DNA of 64,000 nucleotides from Pseudomonas karstica. Its GTDB lineage: Bacteria > Pseudomonadota > Gammaproteobacteria > Pseudomonadales > Pseudomonadaceae. Positions 16,622-25,107 of this stretch are shown here, one piece after another. A program made the position numbers and the translations under genes. The stretch lies in the NCBI RefSeq assembly GCF_009707515.1, contig NZ_WLYI01000030.1, positions 1 to 64,000 of the forward strand, read 5' to 3'. Numbering within the stretch: the stretch's first letter is position 1; each line of letters begins with the position of its first letter. The notes under the pieces are model-generated. The model was not told the DNA's origin, ran no database searches, and worked only from the letters and a program-made list of their open reading frames with translations.

Positions 16622-16931
16622 GAGGGGCTCCGTTTCACAGGTGCCCCTAGTGTCCCTCAAAGCAGTGCCTGGAAACACCGATGGTTTGTAGTGACATCAC
16701 CCAGGTTGTTTGCCTCGCCGAACCCAGATAAGCGATGAAAGCCTGACCGTTTTAGGGCAACTAAAAACACCGAATGTAATCTAGCCGAAAAAAAAGTAAC
16801 ATTTACCGCCAGTCCTGAGTGATGACGCCCGCGTCAAGGCCCCTTCGGCGCAGTTCACTCAGATGGTTGCGCAAGTTGCCCCACGGCCAAACCGGCGCAA
16901 CATCCGTCGATTACCCAGAGTCTCCCCCGCC
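16622..16931. other. Intergenic region between fpr and rlmG
   Basis: This 310-base divergent region holds the promoters of fpr and rlmG. Visible structure is limited to an A8 run near 16790 and a perfect dyad TGACGC-CC-GCGTCA at 16823-16836, which could be an operator for either gene. An open frame extends rlmG back to 16863 but lacks family similarity. I see no RNA gene. Confidence 0.5.
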
Positions 16932-18056
16932 ATGCCCCTGCTCGACAGCCCCTTCGCCCAACTCGATCTGATCCGCCAGCCAGAGCAGCAAAATGAACCG
17001 CTGCAGGCCTTTGATGCGGCCGATGAGTACTTGCTCAACTACTTGGCCGAGCAACAGCCAAGCGTCGCAACCCGCGTGCTGGTGCTCAATGACAGTTTTG
17101 GCGCTTTGGCGGCCAGCCTTGAGGGGAAGGTGCACGTCACCTCCAGCGGCGACTCGTTCCTGGGGGCCTTGGCGCTGGAGAAAAACCTGGTGCGCAATGG
17201 CAAGGCGTTCGACGCGGTGCCAACCGTGCCAGCCAGCCAGGCATTGGCCGGGCTTTTTGACCGTGTGCTGATCCGCGTACCCAAAACCCTGGCGTTGCTG
17301 GAAGAGCAACTGATTCGCCTGCAAGACCAGTTGGCACCAGGTGCCCAAGTGATCGCCGGGGCCATGGTCAAGCACCTGCCGCACGCGGCCGGTGAATTGC
17401 TGGAACGCTACATAGGGCCGATGCATGCCTCCCTGGCCGTGAAAAAGGCTCGCCTGCTGATCGCCAGCGTGGCTGATCGGCCTCGGGCGACCTCCCCCTA
17501 CCCCACCCGTTATCGCCTGGACTCGCCAGCCATCGAATTGCTGAACCATGCCAATGTGTTTTGCCGCGAAGGCCTGGACATCGGCACCCGGGCTTTCCTG
17601 CCGCACCTGCCACAAAACCTGGGGAGTGCGCAGGTTGCGGACCTGGGCTGCGGCAATGGCGTACTGGCGATTGCCAGCGCACTGCAAAATCCCGACGCGC
17701 ATTACACCTTGGTGGATGAGTCGTTCATGGCCGTGCAGTCAGCAGCCGAGAACTGGCAGGCAGCGCTGGGCGAGCGGGAGGTGGTGATTCGACCCGGCGA
17801 TGGCCTGGCCGATCAGGCACCGCAATCTCTGGACGTGGTGCTGTGCAATCCACCGTTCCACCAACAACAGGTAGTGGGGGATTTCCTCGCCTGGCGCATG
17901 TTCCAACAAGCCCGGGAAGCATTGGTGGTGGGCGGTGCGTTGTATATCGTCGGCAACCGTCACCTGGGTTATCACAGCAAGTTGACGCGCTTGTTCCGCG
18001 GCGTCGAGCAGGTTGCCGCCACGCCGAAGTTCGTGATTCTCAAAGCGCGAAAATAA
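16932..18056 (+). CDS. rlmG: 23S rRNA (guanine-1835-N2)-methyltransferase
   Basis: 374-residue SAM-dependent methyltransferase modifying G1835 of 23S rRNA. It has the duplicated RsmC/RlmG architecture: a degenerate N-terminal methyltransferase-like domain and an active C-terminal one with the SAM loop VADLGCGNGVLAIAS. The catalytic NPPFH motif is in VVLCNPPFHQQQ. I chose the ATG at 16932 (MPLLDSPFAQLDL), which begins the family N-terminus. It is convergent with the cio operon, whose terminator lies 5-28 bases past the stop. Confidence 0.92.
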   Translation: MPLLDSPFAQLDLIRQPEQQNEPLQAFDAADEYLLNYLAEQQPSVATRVLVLNDSFGALAASLEGKVHVTSSGDSFLGALALEKNLVRNGKAFDAVPTVPASQALAGLFDRVLIRVPKTLALLEEQLIRLQDQLAPGAQVIAGAMVKHLPHAAGELLERYIGPMHASLAVKKARLLIASVADRPRATSPYPTRYRLDSPAIELLNHANVFCREGLDIGTRAFLPHLPQNLGSAQVADLGCGNGVLAIASALQNPDAHYTLVDESFMAVQSAAENWQAALGEREVVIRPGDGLADQAPQSLDVVLCNPPFHQQQVVGDFLAWRMFQQAREALVVGGALYIVGNRHLGYHSKLTRLFRGVEQVAATPKFVILKARK

Positions 18057-18060
18057 ACTG

Positions 18061-18084
18061 AAAAAAACCCTCCGCAAGGAGGGT
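18061..18084 (-). terminator. Terminator of the cio operon
   Basis: Perfect 7-bp stem ACCCTCC / GGAGGGT with a GCAA loop. The A-run at 18061-18067 gives a T7 tail when read on the minus strand, placing it just past the last cio gene. Confidence 0.85.
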
Positions 18085-18119
18085 TCCGAAGCCGTGCCGC
18101 AAGGCTCCGCAATGGGCTA

Positions 18120-18287
18120 TCAGTGGGTGGTCAGGCCTGCGGCATTCATGAACATGCGCATCAGGCTGGCCACCACGAACAGGGCCACGACGCTGCCAGT
18201 CCAGATCATCGCCAGCCAGCCCAGGCGCTGCCAGAGCGGCTTTTTCTCGGCCTGTTCGATGTCATGTAACGAAGGTTTGCCGGACAT
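18120..18287 (-). CDS. DUF2474-type small subunit of the cyanide-insensitive oxidase
   Basis: 55-residue membrane protein starting MSGKPSLHDIEQAEKKPLWQ, with one transmembrane helix (WLAMIWTGSVVALFVVASLM) and ending AAGLTTH. A strong GGAGG lies seven bases ahead of the ATG, and the start is 12 bases after the cioB stop. Tiny single-helix proteins (CydX, CydH, DUF2474) accompany bd-type oxidases and help assemble the haem subunit. DUF2474 members are typical after cioB. The assignment rests on position, size and the KKPLWQRLGW pattern. Confidence 0.8.
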   Translation of the reverse strand: MSGKPSLHDIEQAEKKPLWQRLGWLAMIWTGSVVALFVVASLMRMFMNAAGLTTH

Positions 18288-18299
18288 GGATCAATCCTC

Positions 18300-19307
18300 C
18301 TAGTGATAACCGTCTTCATGGGTCACCTTGCCGCGGAACACGTAGTAGCTCCAGAAGGTGTAGCCCAGGATGAACGGGATAATGAATAACGTCCCCACCA
18401 GCATGAAACCCTGGCTTTGCGGTGGTGCGGCAGCGTCCCAGATCGAGATCGATGGTGGCACGATGTTCGGCCACAGGCTGATCCCCAGGCCGCTGTAGCC
18501 GAGAAATATCAGCACCAGCGTCAGCAGGAATGGCGTGTAGTGGGCATTGCGGGCCACGGCGCGCAACAAGCCGTACAAGGTCACCAGCACCAGGATCGGC
18601 ACCGGCAGGAACCAGAACAGGTTCGGCAGTGTGAACCAGCGCGAGGCAATTTCCGGGTGAGACAGCGGCGTCCAGATACTCACAATGCCGATCACCGCCA
18701 GCACCACTAACGCCAGGGGCCGGGCCAGATTATGCATCTGCTCCTGCAACTTGCCCTCGGTCTTCATGATCAGCCAGGTACAGCCGAGCAGCGCATACGC
18801 CACGATCAGCGCCACGCCGCAGAACAGGGTAAATGGCGTGAACCAGTCCAGGGAGCCACCGGCAAACTGACGGTCAACCACTGGAAAACCGTCAATGAAC
18901 GCTCCCAGCGCCACACCCTGGAAGAACGTCGCCGCCAGTGAACCGCCGATGAAGGCCTTGTCCCAAAGGTGACGTTTGTCGTCCTTGGCCTTGAAGCGGA
19001 ACTCAAAGGCCACGCCGCGGAAGATCAGCCCGATCAGCATCAGGATCAGCGGCAGGTACAGCGCCGAGAGCACCACCGAGTAAGCCAACGGGAAGGCCCC
19101 GAACAACGCCGCGCCCCCCAGTACCAGCCAGGTTTCGTTGCCGTCCCAGACGGGAGCGACGGTGTTCATCATCACGTCACGGTCAGTCTTGCCCGGGATA
19201 AAGGGGAAGAGAATGCCAATCCCCAGGTCAAAGCCATCCATGACCACATACATCATGATGCCGAAGATGATGATCACGGCCCAGATCAGCGGAAGATCAA
19301 TACCCAT
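18300..19307 (-). CDS. cioB: Cyanide-insensitive terminal oxidase subunit II
   Basis: 335-residue integral membrane subunit (CydB family, about eight or nine helices). The hallmark N-terminus MYVVMDGFDLGIGILFPF and the WDGNETWLVLGG motif are intact. It pairs with CioA to form a quinol oxidase that is less sensitive to cyanide and is used at low oxygen or under respiratory inhibition. The start is three bases after the cioA stop, with AAGGGG upstream. It is in the same operon as the 55-residue gene downstream. Confidence 0.95.
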   Translation of the reverse strand: MGIDLPLIWAVIIIFGIMMYVVMDGFDLGIGILFPFIPGKTDRDVMMNTVAPVWDGNETWLVLGGAALFGAFPLAYSVVLSALYLPLILMLIGLIFRGVAFEFRFKAKDDKRHLWDKAFIGGSLAATFFQGVALGAFIDGFPVVDRQFAGGSLDWFTPFTLFCGVALIVAYALLGCTWLIMKTEGKLQEQMHNLARPLALVVLAVIGIVSIWTPLSHPEIASRWFTLPNLFWFLPVPILVLVTLYGLLRAVARNAHYTPFLLTLVLIFLGYSGLGISLWPNIVPPSISIWDAAAPPQSQGFMLVGTLFIIPFILGYTFWSYYVFRGKVTHEDGYH

Positions 19308-19310
19308 GAC

Positions 19311-20750
19311 TCAGTTCCCCTTCTTCAGGCTGTCGCCGTGATCGGCGTCGGTGCTGTCATCGGCAGCCGACAATGGGCGGGCCGGCGTACGTTGTTGCCC
19401 GGGGCCACCGTGGGTCGGCTCAATGCTTTCGTGAGTGACAGGGCCTTTGCGCACTAGGCGCATCATGTAGCCAAGGCCTGCACCGAACAGCGTGAAATAC
19501 ACCACCACAAACAGCGCCAGGGTGATGCTCATCTGCGCAAAGCTATGCCCGGAAGAGGCATCCGCCGTGCGCATCAGGCCGTAGACCACCCACGGCTGAC
19601 GGCCTATTTCGGTGGTGAACCAGCCGGCGAGAATCGCGATCAGGCCCGAAGGGCCCATCCACAGCACCAGGTACAGGAACGGCCGTGAGCTGTAAATTTT
19701 GCCGCCCTTGCGCAGCCAGAGGCTGAACAGGCCAGTGAAAATCATCAGCAAACCCAGCCCCACCATGATCCGGAACGACCAGAATACAATGGTCGAGTTG
19801 GGGCGATCCTCAGGCGGGAACTCCTTGAGGGCCGGCACCTGTTTATCCAGGGAATGGGTCAGGATCAGGCTGCCCAGATAGGGAATTTCCACCGCGAACC
19901 GGGTTTTTTCAGCTTTCATGTCCGGCCAGCCGAACAGGATCAACGGCGTTGGCTCGTTGCCGATATTTTCCCAATGCCCTTCAATTGCCGCGATTTTCGC
20001 CGGCTGGTGCTTCAAGGTATTGAGGCCATGAAAATCACCAATGACCGCCTGAATGGGCGCGACGATCAGCGCCATCCACATCGCCATTGACAGCATGGTG
20101 CGAATCGCCGGGTTGTCCTTGCCGCGCAACAAGTGCCAGGCCGCCGAGGAACCGACGAAAAACGCAGTGGCAACGAAGGCTGCAGTCGCCATGTGCATCA
20201 GGCGATAGGGGAACGAGGGGTTGAAGATCACCGCCAGCCAATCCACCGGGATCACTCGGCCATCAATGATTTCAAAGCCTTGGGGCGTTTGCATCCAACT
20301 GTTGGAGGCGAGGATCCAGAAGGTCGAGATCAACGTGCCGACGGCCACCATCACCGTAGAGAAAAAGTGCAGCTTGCGCCCCACCTTATTCCACCCAAAC
20401 AGCATCACTCCGAGGAACCCGGCTTCGAGGAAGAATGCCGTGAGCACTTCATAGGTCAGCAGCGGGCCAGTGACGGCGCCGGCAAAGTCCGAGAAACGAC
20501 TCCAGTTAGTGCCGAACTGATAGGCCATGACCAACCCGGACACCACCCCCATGCCGAAGTTGACGGCAAATATCTTCGACCAGAAATGGTAGAGATCACG
20601 GTAGGTGTCGTTGTGGGTCTTCAGCCACAGGCCTTCCAGTACCGCAAGGTAACTGGCCAGGCCGATGGTGATGGCCGGGAACAGGATGTGGAATGAGATG
20701 GTGAACGCGAACTGAATTCGGGCGAGATCTAGCGCCTCCAAACCGAACAT
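19311..20750 (-). CDS. cioA: Cyanide-insensitive terminal oxidase subunit I
   Basis: 479-residue haem-bearing quinol oxidase subunit (CydA family). An axial histidine is His21 in FTISFHILFP, and the CydA signature GRQPWVVYGLMRT is intact. The quinol loop is short, which is characteristic of the CIO subtype as opposed to E. coli-type cytochrome bd. The C-terminal tail is hydrophilic and Gly/Pro/Asp-rich. The ribosome site is AGGAAG. A perfect ANR box lies 160-173 bases upstream; in P. aeruginosa ANR represses cioAB under low oxygen, and the same is inferred here. Confidence 0.95.
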   Translation of the reverse strand: MFGLEALDLARIQFAFTISFHILFPAITIGLASYLAVLEGLWLKTHNDTYRDLYHFWSKIFAVNFGMGVVSGLVMAYQFGTNWSRFSDFAGAVTGPLLTYEVLTAFFLEAGFLGVMLFGWNKVGRKLHFFSTVMVAVGTLISTFWILASNSWMQTPQGFEIIDGRVIPVDWLAVIFNPSFPYRLMHMATAAFVATAFFVGSSAAWHLLRGKDNPAIRTMLSMAMWMALIVAPIQAVIGDFHGLNTLKHQPAKIAAIEGHWENIGNEPTPLILFGWPDMKAEKTRFAVEIPYLGSLILTHSLDKQVPALKEFPPEDRPNSTIVFWSFRIMVGLGLLMIFTGLFSLWLRKGGKIYSSRPFLYLVLWMGPSGLIAILAGWFTTEIGRQPWVVYGLMRTADASSGHSFAQMSITLALFVVVYFTLFGAGLGYMMRLVRKGPVTHESIEPTHGGPGQQRTPARPLSAADDSTDADHGDSLKKGN

Positions 20751-20909
20751 AAGTCTTCCTCTGTCAGGTAATACCGAATGCTGGCGGCAAGTCCAGCACC
20801 CACTGGCCCCACGGATATGGAGTGTGGCGAATCCAAATTCGTTTCTTTTTTTAACCAGCCACGCAGGGAGTCTGGCCTTGTGGCCGCCAAACCAATCCCT
20901 GGGCAGGTT

Positions 20910-20923
20910 TTGATCTGGATCAA
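20910..20923. promoter_or_regulatory. ANR/FNR box
   Basis: TTGATCTGGATCAA is a perfect match to the ANR/FNR consensus TTGAT-N4-ATCAA. It lies between the divergent cioA and MFS genes, nearer the middle, so it could act on cioA as a repressor or activator site. Confidence 0.8.
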
Positions 20924-21048
20924 GCGTTGTTGAAAGAGTAGTCCCATTTTCGATACAGGACTGTGTGGTCTATTGACGCGTGACAGGTTGCCTCACTGTG
21001 GCAGACCGGTTGAGGGCTTGCTCCCCACCGGCCTACCGGTGATTCAGA

Positions 21049-21076
21049 TTGACATCCTCACCCCAGCAACTATTAG
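21049..21076 (+). promoter_or_regulatory. Candidate sigma-70 promoter of the MFS gene
   Basis: TTGACA at 21049-21054, then 16 bases, then TATTAG. It lies 53 bases ahead of the ATG at 21129. The -35 is perfect; the -10 matches four of six positions. Confidence 0.5.
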
Positions 21077-21128
21077 TTACAATTTGGTGATAACCTCGCT
21101 TCTCCCACGGCCCAGATCTGTCTTTGCG

Positions 21129-22367
21129 ATGCCCAACGATCCCGCGCTACTGTTACGCCATCACCGTCCATTCGTCGCGTTCTGGCTGGCCCGGATCTTT
21201 ACCGCCAGCGGCTTCCAGATGCTCACCGTGGCCGTCGGCTGGAACCTCTACCAACTGACCGGCAACGTGTTGGACCTGGGATTGGTGGGGTTGGTGGAGT
21301 TCGTGCCCCGGGTGTTGTTCATGCTGCACACCGGCCATGTGGCGGATCGTTATGAACGACGCAAAGTCGCGGCCATCTGCCAGACCGTACAGGCGCTGAT
21401 TGCCCTGTCCCTGGCCATCGGCGGCCTGACCGGTAACGTCACCCGCGAGATGATTTTTATCCTGGCCTTCCTGCTGGGCGCGGCGCGCTCTTTTGAAATG
21501 CCCACCACTCAGGCGCTGCTGCCGAGCATCGTGCCGACTGCGCTGTTTCCCCGTGCGGTGGCGTCGTCGCAGTCAGCGCAGCAATTGGCGACCATCGTTG
21601 CTCCGGCGTTGGGCGGTTTGCTCTACGCTTTTGGCAGCGTCTGGGTCTATGGGCCGACAGTGGTGCTGTACCTGATCGCCTGCGTACTGACTCTGAACCT
21701 GCCTGCCCGGCAGACACCGCTGAGCAAGGCCAAGGCAACCATGGATTCGTTGCTGGCGGGGATTCGCTTTATCCGCAGCCGGCAGGACATTCTCGGAGCG
21801 ATTTCCCTGGACCTGTTTGCGGTGTTGCTGGGCGGCGCCACGGCGCTGCTGCCGGTGTTTGCCAAGGATATTCTGCTGACCGGGCCGTGGGGGCTCGGGC
21901 TGTTGCGGTCGGCGCCGGCGGTGGGGGCATTGCTGATGTCGTTGTGGCTGGCGCGATTTGCCGTGGAGCGCAAGGTCGGACGCATCATGTTCACCGCTGT
22001 CGGTGTATTCGGCGTAGCAACTATCGCCTTCGGCCTGTCCACCTCGTTCTGGTTTTCCCTGGCGGTGCTGGTGGTGCTGGGCGCGGCGGACATGATCAGC
22101 ATGGTGATCCGCGCCTCCTTCGTGCAGTTGGAAACGCCGGATGAAATGCGCGGTCGGGTCAGTGCGGTCAACGGTCTGTTTATCGGTGCGTCCAACCAAT
22201 TGGGCGAATTCGAGTCCGGGATAACCGCCCACTGGTTCGGCACTGTTCCCGCCGTGGTCATGGGCGGGATCGGTACGCTACTGGTGACCGGGGTCTGGAT
22301 CAAACTGTTCCCGACCCTGGCCAACCGTGACCGTATGCATGTGCCGGTGGAAGAGAAAAGCACCTAA
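21129..22367 (+). CDS. MFS transporter, EntS-like exporter
   Basis: 412-residue, about 12-helix major facilitator of the EntS/MFS_3 type. The MFS loop motif between helices 2 and 3 reads GHVADRYERRKV, and the central region and C-terminal half show the pattern of drug and siderophore exporters (AARSFEMPTTQALLPSIVP). The substrate cannot be told. The start is the ATG at 21129 (MPNDPALLLRHHRPFVAFW); the upstream in-frame extension is promoter DNA. It stands alone, divergent from cioA, with the toxin-like gene beginning 130 bases downstream on the same strand. Confidence 0.88.
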   Translation: MPNDPALLLRHHRPFVAFWLARIFTASGFQMLTVAVGWNLYQLTGNVLDLGLVGLVEFVPRVLFMLHTGHVADRYERRKVAAICQTVQALIALSLAIGGLTGNVTREMIFILAFLLGAARSFEMPTTQALLPSIVPTALFPRAVASSQSAQQLATIVAPALGGLLYAFGSVWVYGPTVVLYLIACVLTLNLPARQTPLSKAKATMDSLLAGIRFIRSRQDILGAISLDLFAVLLGGATALLPVFAKDILLTGPWGLGLLRSAPAVGALLMSLWLARFAVERKVGRIMFTAVGVFGVATIAFGLSTSFWFSLAVLVVLGAADMISMVIRASFVQLETPDEMRGRVSAVNGLFIGASNQLGEFESGITAHWFGTVPAVVMGGIGTLLVTGVWIKLFPTLANRDRMHVPVEEKST

Positions 22368-22497
22368 GTACTGTGTCTGTTCATTTACTTCGTATCAGCT
22401 AAAGACGGAACGAATTCTTACGCCGAGATCACACAAACGTTACGGCATCGCTAGAAACTTCCCGCGATACCGGAACCTTTCGACCTACTCTCGGCTG

Positions 22498-22743
22498 ATG
22501 ATGAACATGAACACTGCTAGCGTATCCATCCGGACAACGAACACCCATCAATTGCAGGCTTCATCCTGGGATACCCCTGACGACAGCTACACCCTGAAGA
22601 CCATCAAGGTTCGGTTCACGGAGAGCGTAGTAAAAGAGTTGAATGAGGGGCGCATGAGCCCTGAAGTCAATAAGATGGTCGATGCTGTGATGTGGCCGGG
22701 TAAAACCCCCCCCCTCACGTACAAGTCAAAACCTTTGCCGTAG
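22498..22743 (+). pseudogene. N-terminal fragment of a frameshifted toxin-like gene
   Basis: The frame opens at ATG ATG AAC ATG (22498), runs through RFTESVVKELNEGRMSPEVN and reaches a run of nine C at 22706-22714. It then leaves the expected protein and stops at 22741-22743. The other frame continues past the C-run as HVQVKTFAVDGIQAKDIIF straight into the large downstream frame. One extra C would join them into an 839-residue protein. No clear ribosome site precedes the ATGs. Whether this is a true mutation, a phase switch or a sequencing error is open. Confidence 0.6.
22706..22714 (+). repeat. C9 homopolymer at the frameshift point
   Basis: Nine consecutive C lie inside the toxin-like coding region, exactly where the reading frame changes. 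Homopolymers of this length are slippage-prone, both in cells and in sequencing. Confidence 0.9.
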
Positions 22744-22790
22744 ATGGTATTCAAGCCAAGGACATCATTTTCATAGAACGCGTACCGTCT

Positions 22791-25016
22791 GTGCCTGAAG
22801 GCCCCAATATCGTGCTTTTTATTCCGGAAAAAGAAGGGAGCTCATTTCAATCCTTCAAAACCGTCGAAGAAATGAATACGTGGTTAAAAACACAGGCCAA
22901 CGACCCCAAGCAACTGGAGACATTCAGCCAACACTTCGCAGAGGGAGGGTCTCCTGCAAGAACGGCGCGCGTCATCGATACGATGACGCGGTTCAAAGAC
23001 AAAGATATCAACGCCATCGTCCGGCCCTATGCCAATGAAGGGAACGATATTTTCGGGCGACTGGATAAAGACACATCCGCACCGCCGGCGTCGGTTAACG
23101 GTTTGGCGAATCTTAACGAAGAACGCATTACCCCTGAGGGGCGCGTGCTTTATTCAGGTCTGCGATCTGACGGAGAAAAAGTACTCTATGAATATGACGC
23201 CTATGGAAATTTCCTAGGCGAAGATAAAAAGGGAAACTTTTACTTTGTGAAAAACGGCTTGGATAATTACAAGCCGCTTGTACCGATGACGGCCAGTGAG
23301 TTCAAAAGCAAGGTTCAGAACGAGGCTGCCGACAATGTAGGTGCGAACGATATCAGGGGGCTTTACGAGGAGTTTCTCACTCACCTTGAACATCCCTTTT
23401 CCGGTATCGGGGACGCCTTGCAGGTTTTCGGCGTGAATAAAAATACGGCCGACACCGTTGAACGGTACTTTGACAATCCGTTTAGTGCACTGCTGCTCGA
23501 TCTCAACAAAGACAATCAGATAGGCAAAATATTTGGCGTCGAGAAGCAGACCATGGATGCAGATCTAAAAAAAGTTGGAGACTATGCCCAAGGGTTTGTC
23601 CCCTATTACGGTCAGGCGAGGTCGATGGCATCGTTGGTTGCCAAGGGTCTGAGGAACGAGCCTCTTTCGGATCAAGAAAAACGCGACCTTGCTGATGGCC
23701 TCGCCTTGAAACCTAATAGTCCGGTAAGGAAAAACTTGCCCACCTCCAAAATCTCAAGCAAGCCTTACGAAGCCCCCATCAATAATAAGCCCGCGCCTGA
23801 AGCCAAACCGGCAGGACAGAGCCAGGTGACAGGCGAGGAACCCACACCGAACTCCCTCCCGTCAGATCCAGCGGCCCCCACGGAGCCTGCTGAACCTGAG
23901 GTAAATCGCCTACGCCCGTCACAATCCCACGATATCAGCAACTACGCCGTCACGGAGGGTGAACAACTGATCTCAGGCGCTACGCGAAACGCCAAAGGCA
24001 TTTATCAAACCAAGGGGTCCAACGGCGAAGACCGATGGTTTATTCGGCTGACCGATGACAACAATGTCAGCCGGGTGCATGAGATCGATGGCAAGTTTAA
24101 ACTGCGTGACGGTTATGCACAGATTATTGACCCTTACACTAAAAAGCCTGTCATGACAGTACATTCTACCGGTGACGGGGCATGGGAACCAATCAATGGG
24201 CCTGGCGGTATATGGCCATGGAAATCGGGAAACTCCAGAACTCCAGAGTTTGACCCCGGCGCTTATGATTATCCTGCAGAAGGGAAAGCTTCGTCGTCGA
24301 AGGCGACCGATAAAATCGATAAACAGTTGAGGCAGGATGCTAATAAATATCATAAAAAAGCCATGACGAAGGCTAGGCCCGAGCTTCCGAAAATGCCAAG
24401 CAATGCTTCGCCAAAAGAGGCCATCAATAACGTATACAAAACATCATCCGGCATGATCGTTGGCGAAGACCACTCACAGTCTTCTGGATTGCGAGTTCTT
24501 ATTGATAATGTGCAAGAGCTCAAGAGCAATAATGTGACCACGTTGTATTCGGAAGGGTTCGAACATTCACTTCAGCCCGATCTGGATCATTTTTTCGAGA
24601 CGGGTGAGTTTACAAAACCGTTAAGGGAGAATTTAAAACTAATTGACCGCGCCCATAGAGAACATGGGCCTTATACGAATAGAAACCTTCTTGAAACGAT
24701 GCGAAAGAATGGTATTCGAGTTAAAGCAATTGATGTGCCCTCTGTGGAGCCAAAAACCACACGCCTTAAAAACATGAACTATTATGCGGCCAATATGATC
24801 GAGAGAGATCAGGCCATGAACCCCCAGGCAAAATGGGTAGCACGCGTCGGCAGCGACCATGTGTTTTCATATGACGGTGAACCGCCTGTCCGAGGCATTT
24901 CTGAGCTGACAGGCGCAACAGGGGTTTCCGTTGACGAAGCGCCTGCAAACAAAGGAACTTCTGTCACTCAATCTCCAGACAAAACAGAACTATTTATTGA
25001 CATGAAAAGACAGTGA
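22791..25016 (+). CDS. Dermonecrotic-toxin-like protein with ChaN/EreA-like C-terminal domain
   Basis: 741 residues from the first in-frame GTG, but without a ribosome site, so it is best read as the 3' part of the split gene starting at 22498. Visible order: a conserved Pseudomonas toxin-like block (FIPEKEGSSFQSF, EEMNTWLKTQ); a helical region to about 310; a Pro/Glu-rich linker (about 320-375); a beta-rich module (DRWFIRLTDDNN, VHEIDGKFKLRDG; about 385-470); and a C-terminal domain from about 535. That domain carries GEDH (558-561), SEGFEH (587), ERD (671) and GSDH (687-690), the spacing of the TIKI/EreA/ChaN/PMT fold. There is no signal peptide. The 3' half is visibly AT-rich. No immunity-like gene follows. 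Confidence 0.65.
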   Translation: MPEGPNIVLFIPEKEGSSFQSFKTVEEMNTWLKTQANDPKQLETFSQHFAEGGSPARTARVIDTMTRFKDKDINAIVRPYANEGNDIFGRLDKDTSAPPASVNGLANLNEERITPEGRVLYSGLRSDGEKVLYEYDAYGNFLGEDKKGNFYFVKNGLDNYKPLVPMTASEFKSKVQNEAADNVGANDIRGLYEEFLTHLEHPFSGIGDALQVFGVNKNTADTVERYFDNPFSALLLDLNKDNQIGKIFGVEKQTMDADLKKVGDYAQGFVPYYGQARSMASLVAKGLRNEPLSDQEKRDLADGLALKPNSPVRKNLPTSKISSKPYEAPINNKPAPEAKPAGQSQVTGEEPTPNSLPSDPAAPTEPAEPEVNRLRPSQSHDISNYAVTEGEQLISGATRNAKGIYQTKGSNGEDRWFIRLTDDNNVSRVHEIDGKFKLRDGYAQIIDPYTKKPVMTVHSTGDGAWEPINGPGGIWPWKSGNSRTPEFDPGAYDYPAEGKASSSKATDKIDKQLRQDANKYHKKAMTKARPELPKMPSNASPKEAINNVYKTSSGMIVGEDHSQSSGLRVLIDNVQELKSNNVTTLYSEGFEHSLQPDLDHFFETGEFTKPLRENLKLIDRAHREHGPYTNRNLLETMRKNGIRVKAIDVPSVEPKTTRLKNMNYYAANMIERDQAMNPQAKWVARVGSDHVFSYDGEPPVRGISELTGATGVSVDEAPANKGTSVTQSPDKTELFIDMKRQ

Positions 25017-25080
25017 GTCGGGCTTAGTAGAAAAAGCCTATAGCCCCACCGACTTTTTGTCCGACCGCCACTGGGAAGTC

Positions 25081-25096
25081 AAAAAGCCGGTGGCTT
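25081..25096 (-). terminator. Weak terminator after the aldehyde oxidoreductase operon
   Basis: On the minus strand AAGCC-ACC-GGCTT is followed by TTT, 12 bases past the molybdenum subunit stop. The stem is only five pairs, so confidence is modest. No hairpin was seen for the plus-strand toxin gene. Confidence 0.45.
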
Positions 25097-25107
25097 GAAG
25101 GTTTGCG

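Larger units (their letters stand above)
20751..21128. other. Divergent promoter region between cioA and the MFS gene
   Basis: These 378 bases hold the cioA leader, a perfect ANR box at 20910-20923 and a sigma-70-like promoter at 21049-21076 reading towards the MFS gene. A 4-base repeat of ACCGG words around 21025-21040 is the only other structure seen. No gene is supported in it. Confidence 0.6.

Noticed and set aside
22470..22505. HrpL-type promoter before the toxin-like gene
   Set aside because: GGAACC is present at about 22471-22476, but the required CCAC element 15-17 bases later is missing.
22700..22720. Programmed ribosomal frameshift at the C-run
   Set aside because: A C-run alone resembles a slippery site, but I see no downstream stem or internal ribosome site that would support programmed shifting; genomic slippage is simpler.
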